From contig PAAG01000049.1 in NCBI GenBank assembly GCA_002698785.1, positions 124,001 to 188,000 of the forward strand: 64,000 nucleotides of DNA, given 5' to 3'. A model generated the notes under the pieces. That model did not search any database, had not been told where the DNA came from, and saw only the letters and a list, made by a program, of their open reading frames with translations. Below, in pieces: positions 51,828 through 59,913 of this stretch. A program made the translations under genes and the position numbers. This DNA is from Verrucomicrobiales bacterium. Its GTDB lineage: Bacteria > Verrucomicrobiota > Verrucomicrobiia > Verrucomicrobiales > DEV007. The number at the start of each line of letters is the position of its first letter. The first letter of the stretch is position 1.

Positions 51828-53252
51828 CTACCGAAAAGCTGGCTGAGGCATATCGACCTCGAAGACAGCGAAGTCGAGCGTGTCGTCCTCGACAGCTTCC
51901 AGCGGAAAGACGTGGTGAAGATTCTCCGCGGTTTGATCCGAAACAACCAACTGTCTCCGCTCGTTGGTGGTCGTCTTCTTCATTTCTCCCGCAACCCGTT
52001 CCAGGTCATGAACCGAATCAAAGTCCAACCTCCCATCTCTTCTGAGCACTTTTCCCGAATGGATTCCTATCCCCAGGAAAATGGGCTTATTGGTCTGAAT
52101 CTTCCAGGCGCGGATCAATTTCGCCAGAGCATGCTGCATTGCCAGAGCCGCTTCGATTGCGTGGCGCTCCTGGTGCTGATCTTCATTCTCTGATCCAAAA
52201 ACAGCGATAACACTCTCGTCAGCAGATTTCTCCAAAGAGCCGCGATGTCGAAGAACAGTATCGATCATCGTCGAGAAATATTCATTCAACAGGGCAAACA
52301 CGCGCTCGCTCCCGAGCATGGACGAAAGCTGGCTAAATCCGCACAGCTCAGCAACTAACACTGTCACCCTGCTCTCCTCCATTTCCTCTGAGGAATCTCC
52401 GCCCACTTTTCGATCTGCCGCTTGTGATCGCACATAATGTACCAGCGCACCTTTCAGCGACTCCCTTTCCTCCAGCCCATCGGCCATCTGATTCACCGCT
52501 CTGGCCAACTCACCAAACTCATCATTACTCGAAACTTTGAGTCTGGAGGTAAAATCCCCGGCCCCAACAGACCTGACAAAATCTCTCAACTCCGTCAAAG
52601 GACGGGTCACCTTGCGAGAAAGCCAGGCAGCCAAAGCCGATGCCAACCCAAGAGCAATCAGCATCGCAATCAAGTCCCCCACTAACAGATTTCCTAAAAG
52701 CTCCTGAATACGGCTCGCCTTGATATCGACGCCGAGAACAGCTACCGGCTCGCCGTAGGAATCGAGGACTGGTGCAAATGCGGAGAGCCAGGTACCGAAC
52801 GAATCCTTTGCATACTGCTCATCTACCCGTGCGCTATTCAAATCCGGCTTTTCGTGTTCGAAATGAAACTCCACCACGTCACCGAGATAGGATTTATCTT
52901 CACCGTCCTCTTCGGCATCTACTACATACTCCCAATCTCCGCTCGGCAGAGGGCGCATGATGTAGATAAACCGAATGGGAAGGGCACCTGTATTGTTTGC
53001 ATCTCGAACTTCTCGAAGATAATCCCGGACTTGATTGTATACCTCGCTTCCATCCTGATCCGGAGAAACAAGCTCTCGTACTAATTCGCCATCAACCCGT
53101 GGAGCGGCACTCACAGCAACCGATAGGACCTTCTCCTGAATCAACTCGAAAGCGAGATGATTCGCCTTTCGTAAACTTAACCACAACAATAGTCCACAGC
53201 TGATACCTACCAGCAGGACAAGCAAAGTCTGCAATTTGACTCGAAATGGCAC
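51828..53252 (-). CDS. Membrane sensor with HAMP and degenerate class III cyclase domain
   Basis: A 474-residue protein. First helix at 9-27, then a periplasmic Cache-like sensor (about 30-185, with GDWEYVVDAEEDGEDKSYLGDV and PVAVLGVDIKA). A second helix is near 190-210, followed by HAMP (SRKVTRPLTELRDFVRSVGAGDF to MADGLEERE). The C-terminal cyclase homology domain (about 290-465) has VAELCGFSQLSS, KSADESVIAVFG and IGIHSGKVLR. Catalytic positions differ: the first metal Asp is Glu, and the NxxxR region reads VHDLERVAGEM. It may bind or sense without making cAMP. Confidence 0.85.
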   Translation of the reverse strand: MPFRVKLQTLLVLLVGISCGLLLWLSLRKANHLAFELIQEKVLSVAVSAAPRVDGELVRELVSPDQDGSEVYNQVRDYLREVRDANNTGALPIRFIYIMRPLPSGDWEYVVDAEEDGEDKSYLGDVVEFHFEHEKPDLNSARVDEQYAKDSFGTWLSAFAPVLDSYGEPVAVLGVDIKASRIQELLGNLLVGDLIAMLIALGLASALAAWLSRKVTRPLTELRDFVRSVGAGDFTSRLKVSSNDEFGELARAVNQMADGLEERESLKGALVHYVRSQAADRKVGGDSSEEMEESRVTVLVAELCGFSQLSSMLGSERVFALLNEYFSTMIDTVLRHRGSLEKSADESVIAVFGSENEDQHQERHAIEAALAMQHALAKLIRAWKIQTNKPIFLGIGIHSGKVLRRDGRLDFDSVHDLERVAGEMKKTTTNERRQLVVSDQTAENLHHVFPLEAVEDDTLDFAVFEVDMPQPAFR

Positions 53253-53338
53253 AAAGAAGATGTGGTTCGTGTTTCCCCTCTCCAGGGTGAGCTACCATAA
53301 CCTCTCTATGAATAAGTGCGATGATGAATTCACCCCGC

Positions 53339-54049
53339 TCATGCGGAGATATTTTCGCCATTTTCTTTGTAACGAAAAACTAGTTCTGTAACGGATCGCC
53401 CTGCCTCTCTCGCTTTCACCTCATATCCTGTTTCGATTCTCGAATCCAGCCATGGTGAATCTGGGATAGAATCCCATTTCTGTTTACCCCAAAACCCCTT
53501 CTGGCAATGGTCTGCATATTCCTGAACATCAGTGACTACGACTAATTCGCCTCTGTCTATGAGGCGCCTTTCTAACAGGGATAGAAAATCATCTTGAATC
53601 AGCCGTCGATGGCTGTCTCCGGGGCGAGGCCAGGGATCTGGAAATTGCACGATTACTGCGGAAAACGGCCTACCCACAATGAAATCGCTGAGAATCAGTC
53701 GAGCATCTCCTCGCATCACGCGAACATTGGTCAGTTGCCGATCTTGCGCTTTTCCAATGGCAGCCGCCAATCCAGGCCGATGAACTTCGATTCCAAGAAC
53801 CCGGTGATCCGGCTTTATTTGAGCAAGATTCACGAGATGATCCCCCATGCCGAATCCGATCTCCAAGACCATCGGGCCTCCTCCCTCGAATTCTGCATCA
53901 AGGTCTATCACTTCTCCATGCCTGAAGCGGATGCCATACTCTTCCCACGACTCTCTGAGGACACGCTTCTGTGCCCGAGTGAGTTGCCCTCGATTTCGCA
54001 GGTAGCTCGGTATCCAGCGGAGTTGGCCATTCTGTTTCAGGTTCGACAT
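53339..54049 (-). CDS. trmB: tRNA (guanine-N7-)-methyltransferase
   Basis: A 236-residue Rossmann methyltransferase. It has VLEIGFGMGDHLVNLA (SAM loop), GIEVHRPGLAAAIGKA, VRVMRGDARLIL, and the TrmB hallmark QFPDPWPRPGDSHRRLIQDDFL, whose Asp and HxxR contact the tRNA and SAM. It makes m7G46 in tRNA variable loops. Length is normal. The cyclase gene lies 86 bp further on the same strand, probably separate. Confidence 0.95.
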   Translation of the reverse strand: MSNLKQNGQLRWIPSYLRNRGQLTRAQKRVLRESWEEYGIRFRHGEVIDLDAEFEGGGPMVLEIGFGMGDHLVNLAQIKPDHRVLGIEVHRPGLAAAIGKAQDRQLTNVRVMRGDARLILSDFIVGRPFSAVIVQFPDPWPRPGDSHRRLIQDDFLSLLERRLIDRGELVVVTDVQEYADHCQKGFWGKQKWDSIPDSPWLDSRIETGYEVKAREAGRSVTELVFRYKENGENISA

Positions 54050-54077
54050 TTCAAGACGTTTTGATCAGGACTTCGTG

Positions 54078-54980
54078 TTATTCGTGCTTAATCTTCTCCG
54101 CGGCTTCTGTCATGGCTTCCATCAGCGACGCCACGGCACCACGGTTTTGATCTTTTTTATAAACGCCAAGCACTTCTGCGTAAACGACTGGTGTTTTCAG
54201 CTTCACAAAAATGCAGCCCATGTGAGGTAATTTGCGGCTGTGGTCAGGAAGCAAGGCCACACCACTTCCTGTAGAGACTGCGGCTAAAAGAAGAGAAAGA
54301 GAATCACACTCTTCAACGATGTTCGGATCGAATCCCTGTGAAAGGCACACACCGCGAAAGAATTGCCGCCGTCCGGGAAATGCCGAGTCAGAGAGGGAAA
54401 TAAAAGAGTCGCCAGCCAACTCCTTGAGAGAAATCTGTTTCCTGCCTGCCATGCGGTGGTCATCAGGAAGGACCACAGACATACGATTTTTCATGATAGA
54501 TTTGGTCTCGAATCGGGCCAGATCGTCTTCGCTAAGATTTCCCAGGAGAGCGAGATCCAGATCATCGTCTCGCAGTCGATCCAGTTGAGCGCGGGGCGAA
54601 AGCTCGAAAAGAGACACCCCCACGTTGGGGAACTGTTTCTTCATGTCTCGAACGGCGGGACCTACGATATCATCCAAAAAAATCGTGAGAAGCCCCAGGC
54701 GAATCGTGCGCCGGGCCTCTCCAAACTGTTCCTGCAATTGCTGGGCGCTGGTCTCAATGTCACAGACAATCTGTCGAGCCCGCTCAAGAAAGAACTTCCC
54801 TGCCTCGGTAAGGACCATACGCTTTTTCACCCGCTCGAAGAGTGCAATCCCGAGTTCTTCTTCCAGCAGCTGGATCTGACGACTCATTGCAGGCTGCGAT
54901 ATGTGGAGCCGTTTTGCCGCTGCGGTGACGCTCAGCTCTTCCGCAGTAGCAATGAAGTAACGCAGTTGATGAACCTCCAT
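54078..54980 (-). CDS. LysR-family transcriptional regulator
   Basis: A 300-residue protein. The N-terminal winged HTH is canonical: HQLRYFIATAEELSVTAAAKRLHISQPAMSRQIQLLEEELGIALFER. The effector domain begins around 92 with IRLGLLTIFLDDIVGPAVRDM. It faces the pirin-doxX-ene reductase operon across 112 bp, which contains a perfect dyad. It should activate or repress that operon in response to an electrophile or quinone-like signal. Confidence 0.93.
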   Translation of the reverse strand: MEVHQLRYFIATAEELSVTAAAKRLHISQPAMSRQIQLLEEELGIALFERVKKRMVLTEAGKFFLERARQIVCDIETSAQQLQEQFGEARRTIRLGLLTIFLDDIVGPAVRDMKKQFPNVGVSLFELSPRAQLDRLRDDDLDLALLGNLSEDDLARFETKSIMKNRMSVVLPDDHRMAGRKQISLKELAGDSFISLSDSAFPGRRQFFRGVCLSQGFDPNIVEECDSLSLLLAAVSTGSGVALLPDHSRKLPHMGCIFVKLKTPVVYAEVLGVYKKDQNRGAVASLMEAMTEAAEKIKHE

Positions 54981-54990
54981 AAGATTAGCA

Positions 54991-55013
54991 GTTCATAACC
55001 TACGATTATGAAC
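54991..55013. promoter_or_regulatory. LysR-type dyad between lysR gene and pirin operon
   Basis: GTTCATAA (54991-54998) and TTATGAAC (55006-55013), perfect 8-bp arms with a 7-nt spacer. It contains the T-N11-A core of LysR sites (ATAACCTACGATTAT). It lies 10 bp before the regulator start and 79 bp before the pirin gene. Confidence 0.8.
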
Positions 55014-55092
55014 TTGTGAAGGAGGAAGTATTGGAGGGTTTGATGGTTTTCCGGGACGCTGACGTCGTAACAAAAACAAACCATTCGATACC

Positions 55093-55812
55093 ATGACTAC
55101 CACGACTCCCCAGATCACTGTTCGGAAATCCGCTGAACGCGGCCACGCCGACCATGGATGGCTGAACACCTACCACACATTCAGCTTTGCCCATTACTAT
55201 GATCCGGCGCACATGGGCTTCCGATCACTGCGAGTAATCAACCAGGACAAAGTCGCATCCGGCGCTGGCTTCCCCACCCATCCTCACGACAACATGGAGA
55301 TTTTCTCCTACGTCGTCGAAGGCGCCATCGCCCACAAAGACAGCATGGGTAACGGTCGGACACTCAAGCCCGGCGAGATTCAGCTAATGAGCGCGGGCTC
55401 AGGCGTAACGCACAGTGAGTTCAATCCACTGGAGGACACTCCCCTGCACCTTCTCCAGATCTGGATTCGCCCAGAAAAAGCAAATCTCACTCCAAGCTAT
55501 ACGGAGTGGAAGCCAACTCCGGAACTGGAAGACAAGGCCAAAGTCCTCGTCATCTCAGAAGACGGAAGGGACAACTCAGCAACGATACACCAGGATGCGA
55601 GCATTTTCCGCATTCGGCTGCAGCCCGGTGAATCGGTCTCGCACGAACTCGATAAAGGCCGCGGACTTTGGCTGCAAGTTATCAAGGGCAATACACGTCT
55701 GAATGACACGGAACTCGCACCCGGAGACGGAGCCAGTTCGGAAAGCGAAGGTAGCTACGAGATCGCAGCTATCGATGAGCCTGTAGAAGCCCTGCTATTC
55801 GACCTCAAATAA
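55093..55812 (+). CDS. Pirin-family bicupin protein
   Basis: A 239-residue protein. The N-terminal cupin has FPTHPHDNMEIFSYVVEGAIAHKDSMGN and LMSAGSGVTHSE, giving the His-His-His-Glu metal site. Linker EFNPLEDTPLHLLQIWIRP is typical of pirin/YhhW. The C-terminal cupin is shorter. Some members oxidise quercetin; others sense redox. First gene of the LysR-controlled operon with doxX and an ene reductase, hence a role in electrophile or quinone detoxification is likely. Confidence 0.93.
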   Translation: MTTTTPQITVRKSAERGHADHGWLNTYHTFSFAHYYDPAHMGFRSLRVINQDKVASGAGFPTHPHDNMEIFSYVVEGAIAHKDSMGNGRTLKPGEIQLMSAGSGVTHSEFNPLEDTPLHLLQIWIRPEKANLTPSYTEWKPTPELEDKAKVLVISEDGRDNSATIHQDASIFRIRLQPGESVSHELDKGRGLWLQVIKGNTRLNDTELAPGDGASSESEGSYEIAAIDEPVEALLFDLK

Positions 55813-55843
55813 GCGGTAAGAAAGATCTAACCAACATCTCAAA

Positions 55844-56224
55844 ATGAAAATCGCATCTCTCGTTGCCCGTTACCTCCTCGGTATCATCTTCGTCGTCTTC
55901 AGCCTGAACATGTGGCTGCATTTCATCCCGGTCCCTCCCCCAGCGGAGGGATCGCCAGCCGCCGCATTCATGGGAGCAATCTATCCGACGGGGTATCTCT
56001 CCGTCGTGAAGGTTCTCGAACTGCTAGGCGGAATCCTTCTTCTCTCGGGACGATTCGTGAATCTGGCCCTCGCAATCCTTGGCCCCATCGTCATCAACAT
56101 TGCTCTCTACCATTTCTTCCTGGTGAAAGGCGGTTATCCGATGGCGATTCTCGTCGTGATCCTTGCCATAGTTGCTCTCGCAGGTCGTCGCGAGTTCCTG
56201 AAGAGCCTGCTCGCCGCAAAGTAA
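55844..56224 (+). CDS. DoxX-family membrane protein
   Basis: A 126-residue protein with four helices (about 5-22, 45-65, 70-90, 98-115). The segment MGAIYPTGYLSVVKVLELLGGILLLSGRFVNLALAIL is typical of DoxX-like quinone-associated proteins (GxxExxGGxxLL). It lies between pirin and the ene reductase, with 31 bp on each side, in one operon. Function in the family is poorly defined, though redox related. Confidence 0.88.
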   Translation: MKIASLVARYLLGIIFVVFSLNMWLHFIPVPPPAEGSPAAAFMGAIYPTGYLSVVKVLELLGGILLLSGRFVNLALAILGPIVINIALYHFFLVKGGYPMAILVVILAIVALAGRREFLKSLLAAK

Positions 56225-56255
56225 TTTCAACAACACAACAAACACCACCACACAC

Positions 56256-57344
56256 ATGAAGTACCCATCCTTATTTGAATCAATGCAACTGGGTGCCGTC
56301 GAGATTCCAAACCGGATTCTCATGGCGCCACTCACCCGGTCTCGCGCAAGCGAAGGACACATTCCTAACGACATGATGGCCGAATACTACAGCCAGCGCG
56401 CCAGTGGCGGACTTCTCATCGCAGAGGCCACCATGGTCATGGAAGGGAATTCCGCCTTCATCTCCGAGCCCGGCATCTACTCCGATGATCAGGTTGAAGG
56501 TTGGAAAAAAGTAACTTCTGCCGTTCACCAAGCAGGAGGACGTATCTTTCTCCAGATCTGGCACGGAGGCCGCGCCACGCACCCGAATCTGAATGATGGC
56601 CAACAGCCTGTCGCTCCCAGCGCCATCCCGATCACCAATGATGAGATCCACACGCCGGAAGGAAAAGTCCCGTACGTCACGCCACGCGAACTGAGCGACG
56701 AAGAGATCCCCGGCATTGTCGAGGGATTCCGCAAAGCCGCTAAAAATGCCAAGGCAGCCGGATTCGACGGAGTCGAAGTCCACGGTGCGAACGGATATCT
56801 CATTGATCAGTTCCTCCGAGATGGCTCGAACAAGCGTGAAGGTGCCTACGGAGGCTCGGTCGAAAACCGTGCCCGTTTTCTCTTCGAAGTACTGGGCGCG
56901 GTGACAAGCGTCTGGGGCAGCGACCGCGTCGGGCTTCGGCTTTCTCCGCTGAATAGCTACAACAGTATGATCGATAGCGATCCGATCGGACTCAGCCGAT
57001 ACCTCGCGGAAAAGCTGAACAACTATCAACTGGCCTACCTCCACGTGATGCGTGGCGATTTCTTCCAACAGCAGGAAGGTGATGTGTTGACACCTATCCG
57101 GGAAATCTACGACGGAAATCTCGTGGTAAACATGGGTTACACTGCTGAAGAAGCGAACGAAGCTATTCAAAACGGAAGCTTCGACGCCGTCGCGTTTGGA
57201 ACACCTTTCCTCGCCAATCCCGATCTACCGGAACGTTTTGCCGAAGGAGCAGAACTCAACGAGCCAGACCAGTCTACGTTCTACTCACCCGGACCGGAAG
57301 GTTACACGGACTACCCGACTCTTGAGGAGCTGGCGGTCGCGTAA
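56256..57344 (+). CDS. Old-yellow-enzyme-type ene reductase
   Basis: A 362-residue FMN TIM barrel of the NemA/OYE class. It has PNRILMAPLTRSRA (FMN), LIAEATMV, IFLQIWHGGRATHP, FDGVEVHGANGYLIDQFLRDGSN with the substrate-binding His-Asn pair, GGSVENRARFLFEV, and FGTPFLANPDLPERF. It reduces activated C=C bonds or nitro groups with NAD(P)H. Last gene of the operon; a hairpin follows 71 bp later. Confidence 0.94.
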   Translation: MKYPSLFESMQLGAVEIPNRILMAPLTRSRASEGHIPNDMMAEYYSQRASGGLLIAEATMVMEGNSAFISEPGIYSDDQVEGWKKVTSAVHQAGGRIFLQIWHGGRATHPNLNDGQQPVAPSAIPITNDEIHTPEGKVPYVTPRELSDEEIPGIVEGFRKAAKNAKAAGFDGVEVHGANGYLIDQFLRDGSNKREGAYGGSVENRARFLFEVLGAVTSVWGSDRVGLRLSPLNSYNSMIDSDPIGLSRYLAEKLNNYQLAYLHVMRGDFFQQQEGDVLTPIREIYDGNLVVNMGYTAEEANEAIQNGSFDAVAFGTPFLANPDLPERFAEGAELNEPDQSTFYSPGPEGYTDYPTLEELAVA

Positions 57345-57701
57345 ATTTTCTTCTACACCTTTGATATCCGGGTCATTCTCGACGGATGACTCGGAATCGA
57401 AGGTAATCCTTTAGCGAGCCGTTGACCTGCCCCTCCCAACGGCTCTGGCCTCGCGATGGATACCACCCCATTCTTCACCACTTAAGAGAGGACCACGGGG
57501 TTTCGAGCGTTCGCACATGATTTGGGAGTCTGCGCAGAAGGCAGATGTTAGGTGGTTGGCCGAGAAGCCTTGAATGTAGATTCACACGAGCATAGGAAAG
57601 CCGTAGCAAGCGACGATTCTTTGAATTGTTTGCGAAGCTTGCACGCTGGTATGAAGCTCGCTATGTATGCATGTCGACCGAAAACGGACCCAAGCACTCC
57701 C
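57345..57701. other. Non-coding spacer of about 357 bp
   Basis: Apart from the hairpin at 57416-57445 I see no gene, tRNA or repeat here. A frame extending the following lipoprotein back to 57552 crosses it but has no signal or family support. The stretch GTTAGGTGGTTGGCC near 57548 caught the eye but has no partner. Confidence 0.5.
57416..57445 (+). terminator. Hairpin after the ene reductase operon
   Basis: GAGCCGTT (57416-57423) pairs perfectly with AACGGCTC (57438-57445) over 8 bp, with a 14-nt pyrimidine-rich loop. No U tract. Confidence 0.55.
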
Positions 57702-58145
57702 ATGAGATTACTTTTACTTTTCGTCGTTTGTTTACTCTTGGCCAGTTGCGAAACCAGCAACACCGACAACGAGAAGCACACTTCAAAACCAAGTTCGACC
57801 ACGGCGAGAAGTGCTGATGCGGAATCAAAATACACACCGGCGCCACTCACGAACCGCGAATTGGCAGTCGCAGATGCTAAAGAAGACGCGTACAACAGAG
57901 GCCTCGCTCGAACGATAGATTCCATTGATGACGGAACTAGCCCCGCGAAAGAGATTGCCAAGCAGGCAGTCGAGAAGAATCTGGATAAACTGATCAGCTG
58001 GAAGAGAGCGCTATTGGTGAACTATTCGAGATTACCAGCTATGTCCAAGGTAATGGAAAGAGAAATCAGCCGAATCCCAACAAAGGGACATATCGATTAC
58101 GCCACCGAAATGGTTCTCGCTTTCAGAGAATACGAAAACGAATAA
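57702..58145 (+). CDS. Small lipoprotein of unknown function
   Basis: The start at 57702 (MRLLLLFVVCLLLASC) gives a textbook lipoprotein signal with Cys16; the longer frame from 57552 is rejected. The 147 residues after it are polar: a Ser/Thr-rich linker (about 20-45), then a helical region (AVADAKEDAYNRGLARTI, KQAVEKNLDKLISWKRALL). No family recognised. Confidence 0.6.
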   Translation: MRLLLLFVVCLLLASCETSNTDNEKHTSKPSSTTARSADAESKYTPAPLTNRELAVADAKEDAYNRGLARTIDSIDDGTSPAKEIAKQAVEKNLDKLISWKRALLVNYSRLPAMSKVMEREISRIPTKGHIDYATEMVLAFREYENE

Positions 58146-58264
58146 CAGCCGAATCGTTTCCGCACGGAATTATTGATTAATCCACAGAACCAAATCGGGC
58201 TTCGGTCTCGAAATGACATCAGCCGAAGGATCGACCTCTGTCTCCAGCCACGAAGTAAATGGAA

Positions 58265-59305
58265 TCACGCAGAGGAAACCGACAGATTTTTCAATTCCTT
58301 GAAACCGCAAAAGAGCTTTCCGTCATCGATTGGTTCCTCGGGAAATTCTTCATCTGATTCGAGATACTCTCGACAGATTGACTGGAACTCGAATAGAGAA
58401 GTTGCTCTTCGAAGCTTTGCGTTGAGTTCGTTGCCGAAGAGCCCCAAGGTGATATAATTGGTGAATTTCTTCATTCGGTTTACGAGGGCTGCTTCGCTTG
58501 GAAAATCACCTTCGCTCTGCATCTCCTCGGTTAGTTCAGAGATATACTCGGCCACCTCCCTCAATCGAGGCATTACTTTGGAATTGGTTCGAATCTGCTC
58601 AAAGAGCCATGGATTTCGAATACCTCCCCTTCCGATCATCAGGCCGGCAGCTCCGGTTTGTTCCTGCATGGCGCGCGCTGTCGCCACGGAAACGATGTTT
58701 CCATTTGCCGTGACGGAGTAAGGCAATTCGCGGACCGCTTGAGCGATACAGTCAGGATGAACGGGAGACTGGTATTTTTCACGAACGGTTCTGCCGTGGA
58801 TCGCCAACCCATCTATAGGAAGCTCACGAAACAGGTCTAACAGAGCATCAAATTCTTCGGCCGACTCGAAACCAATTCTTGTCTTGAGCGTCAGGCTTCC
58901 CTTTACAGCGTTTCGAAGATCATAGGCAATCCGCCGGATTAAATCGCGATACCGCAGAAGTGCTCCTCCTGCCTGCTTTCCACATACCTTTGGAGCTGGA
59001 CATCCGAGATTCACATCGATCCCGACGCAGCCTGACTCGGCTTCAATTTGTTTCGCGGTTCGAACCAAGTGCTCCGGGTCGTTCCCAATCATCTGCGCGA
59101 TAACCGGTTTTCGATCGCTCATTCCGTGAATAGAATTGAGAATCGTTTTTTCCGGAACGGAATCTCGGTGGACTCGAAAGTATTCCGTCACGTAGAGGTC
59201 AGGACCGCCGCGCCTTTCCAGACAGCGCCACAGAGGCAGGACAGAGACGTCCTGCATGGGTGCAATGGATAGGGTTGGAGTCGCGGATATCACACCGCGA
59301 CTCAA
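58265..59305 (-). CDS. tRNA-dihydrouridine synthase
   Basis: A 346-residue flavoprotein. It has LSIAPMQDVSVLPLWRCLE (FMN strand), PVIAQMIGNDPEHL, IDVNLGCPAPKVCGKQAGGALLR with the catalytic Cys before GKQAGG, LTLKTRIGF, LAIHGRTVREKY, TANGNIV and LMIGRGGIRNPWLF. Reduces uridine in tRNA D-loops. The start is unclear: 59305 is TTG and an in-frame GTG lies at 59293, because the first ATG (59257) is inside the FMN strand. All lie in or near a strong hairpin. It follows katA and the ankyrin gene on the same strand. Confidence 0.92.
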   Translation of the reverse strand: MSRGVISATPTLSIAPMQDVSVLPLWRCLERRGGPDLYVTEYFRVHRDSVPEKTILNSIHGMSDRKPVIAQMIGNDPEHLVRTAKQIEAESGCVGIDVNLGCPAPKVCGKQAGGALLRYRDLIRRIAYDLRNAVKGSLTLKTRIGFESAEEFDALLDLFRELPIDGLAIHGRTVREKYQSPVHPDCIAQAVRELPYSVTANGNIVSVATARAMQEQTGAAGLMIGRGGIRNPWLFEQIRTNSKVMPRLREVAEYISELTEEMQSEGDFPSEAALVNRMKKFTNYITLGLFGNELNAKLRRATSLFEFQSICREYLESDEEFPEEPIDDGKLFCGFKELKNLSVSSA

Positions 59306-59308
59306 CCC
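59272..59308 (-). terminator. Strong hairpin between the ankyrin gene and dus, covering the dus start
   Basis: GGGTTG(G)AGTCGCGG (59272-59286) pairs with CCGCGACTCAACCC (59295-59308), 14 bp with a single-base bulge and an 8-nt loop. It lies 16 bp after the ankyrin stop, so it can end the katA-ankyrin transcript. It also contains the possible TTG/GTG starts of dus. Confidence 0.6.
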
Positions 59309-59324
59309 TTACCGCATTGCCATG

Positions 59325-59852
59325 TCAATGAGCCGTCGCAGGTTTGCGCGACGACACCAATTTTACCAAGGATTGGAAAATGGGGGCAAAAAAGGACCAG
59401 TGCTTTGCCTTGAGCCCGAACTTTCCTCGTCGGTTTCGGTCGGCACCGTGATTTTTCAAAAGCTCTGCCACCTCGCTTCGACCGAACATGGTCGCGAACA
59501 TGAGAGGGGTCTGTCCCCCGCCCTGATCGGCTTCGATGTCGGCTCCGTGGTCGACGAGCACTTTCGCAGCGTCGGCATATCCTTTAAATGCGACACCAGC
59601 CAAAGGTGTCTGACCTCGATTGTTCCGTAGATCGGGATCGGCGCCTCTCGCCAAGAGACGGGAAACAGTTTCTGCGTTTCCATTGTAGGCCGCGATCATC
59701 AGGAAGCTGTTTCCTTTTTCATCACGGAGGTCGACCGGCATCCCTGCGACTATCATTTTCTCCAAGGTCAGGGTGTCTCCATTCCGAGCGCAGTCGAAAG
59801 CGATCGTCTGCAATTCAGCATATCGATCCAGTTCTTCTTGAGTAGCTGTCAT
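59325..59852 (-). CDS. Ankyrin-repeat protein, partner of catalase
   Basis: Start 59852 (MTATQEELDRYAEL) gives 175 residues. Three to four ankyrin repeats are visible: DEKGNSFLMIAAYNGNAETVSRLLARGADP, then NNRGQTPLAGVAFKGYADAAKVLVDHGADI, then GGGQTPLMFATMFGRSEVAELLKNHGADR. It has no signal peptide. It sits 61 bp after katA on the same strand, as ankB after katB in Pseudomonas, where it is needed for full catalase activity. A similar support role is likely. Confidence 0.88.
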   Translation of the reverse strand: MTATQEELDRYAELQTIAFDCARNGDTLTLEKMIVAGMPVDLRDEKGNSFLMIAAYNGNAETVSRLLARGADPDLRNNRGQTPLAGVAFKGYADAAKVLVDHGADIEADQGGGQTPLMFATMFGRSEVAELLKNHGADRNRRGKFGLKAKHWSFFAPIFQSLVKLVSSRKPATAH

Positions 59853-59913
59853 GTCTTTAAAAGTGGTTGTGGCCACCGGAGCGAACCCACCCCAGTGGCC
59901 ATTCAAGGGGAAA

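Noticed and set aside
57527-57560. Possible attC-like or tRNA-like stretch in the spacer
   Set aside because: No folded tRNA, no paired core site and no integrase nearby.
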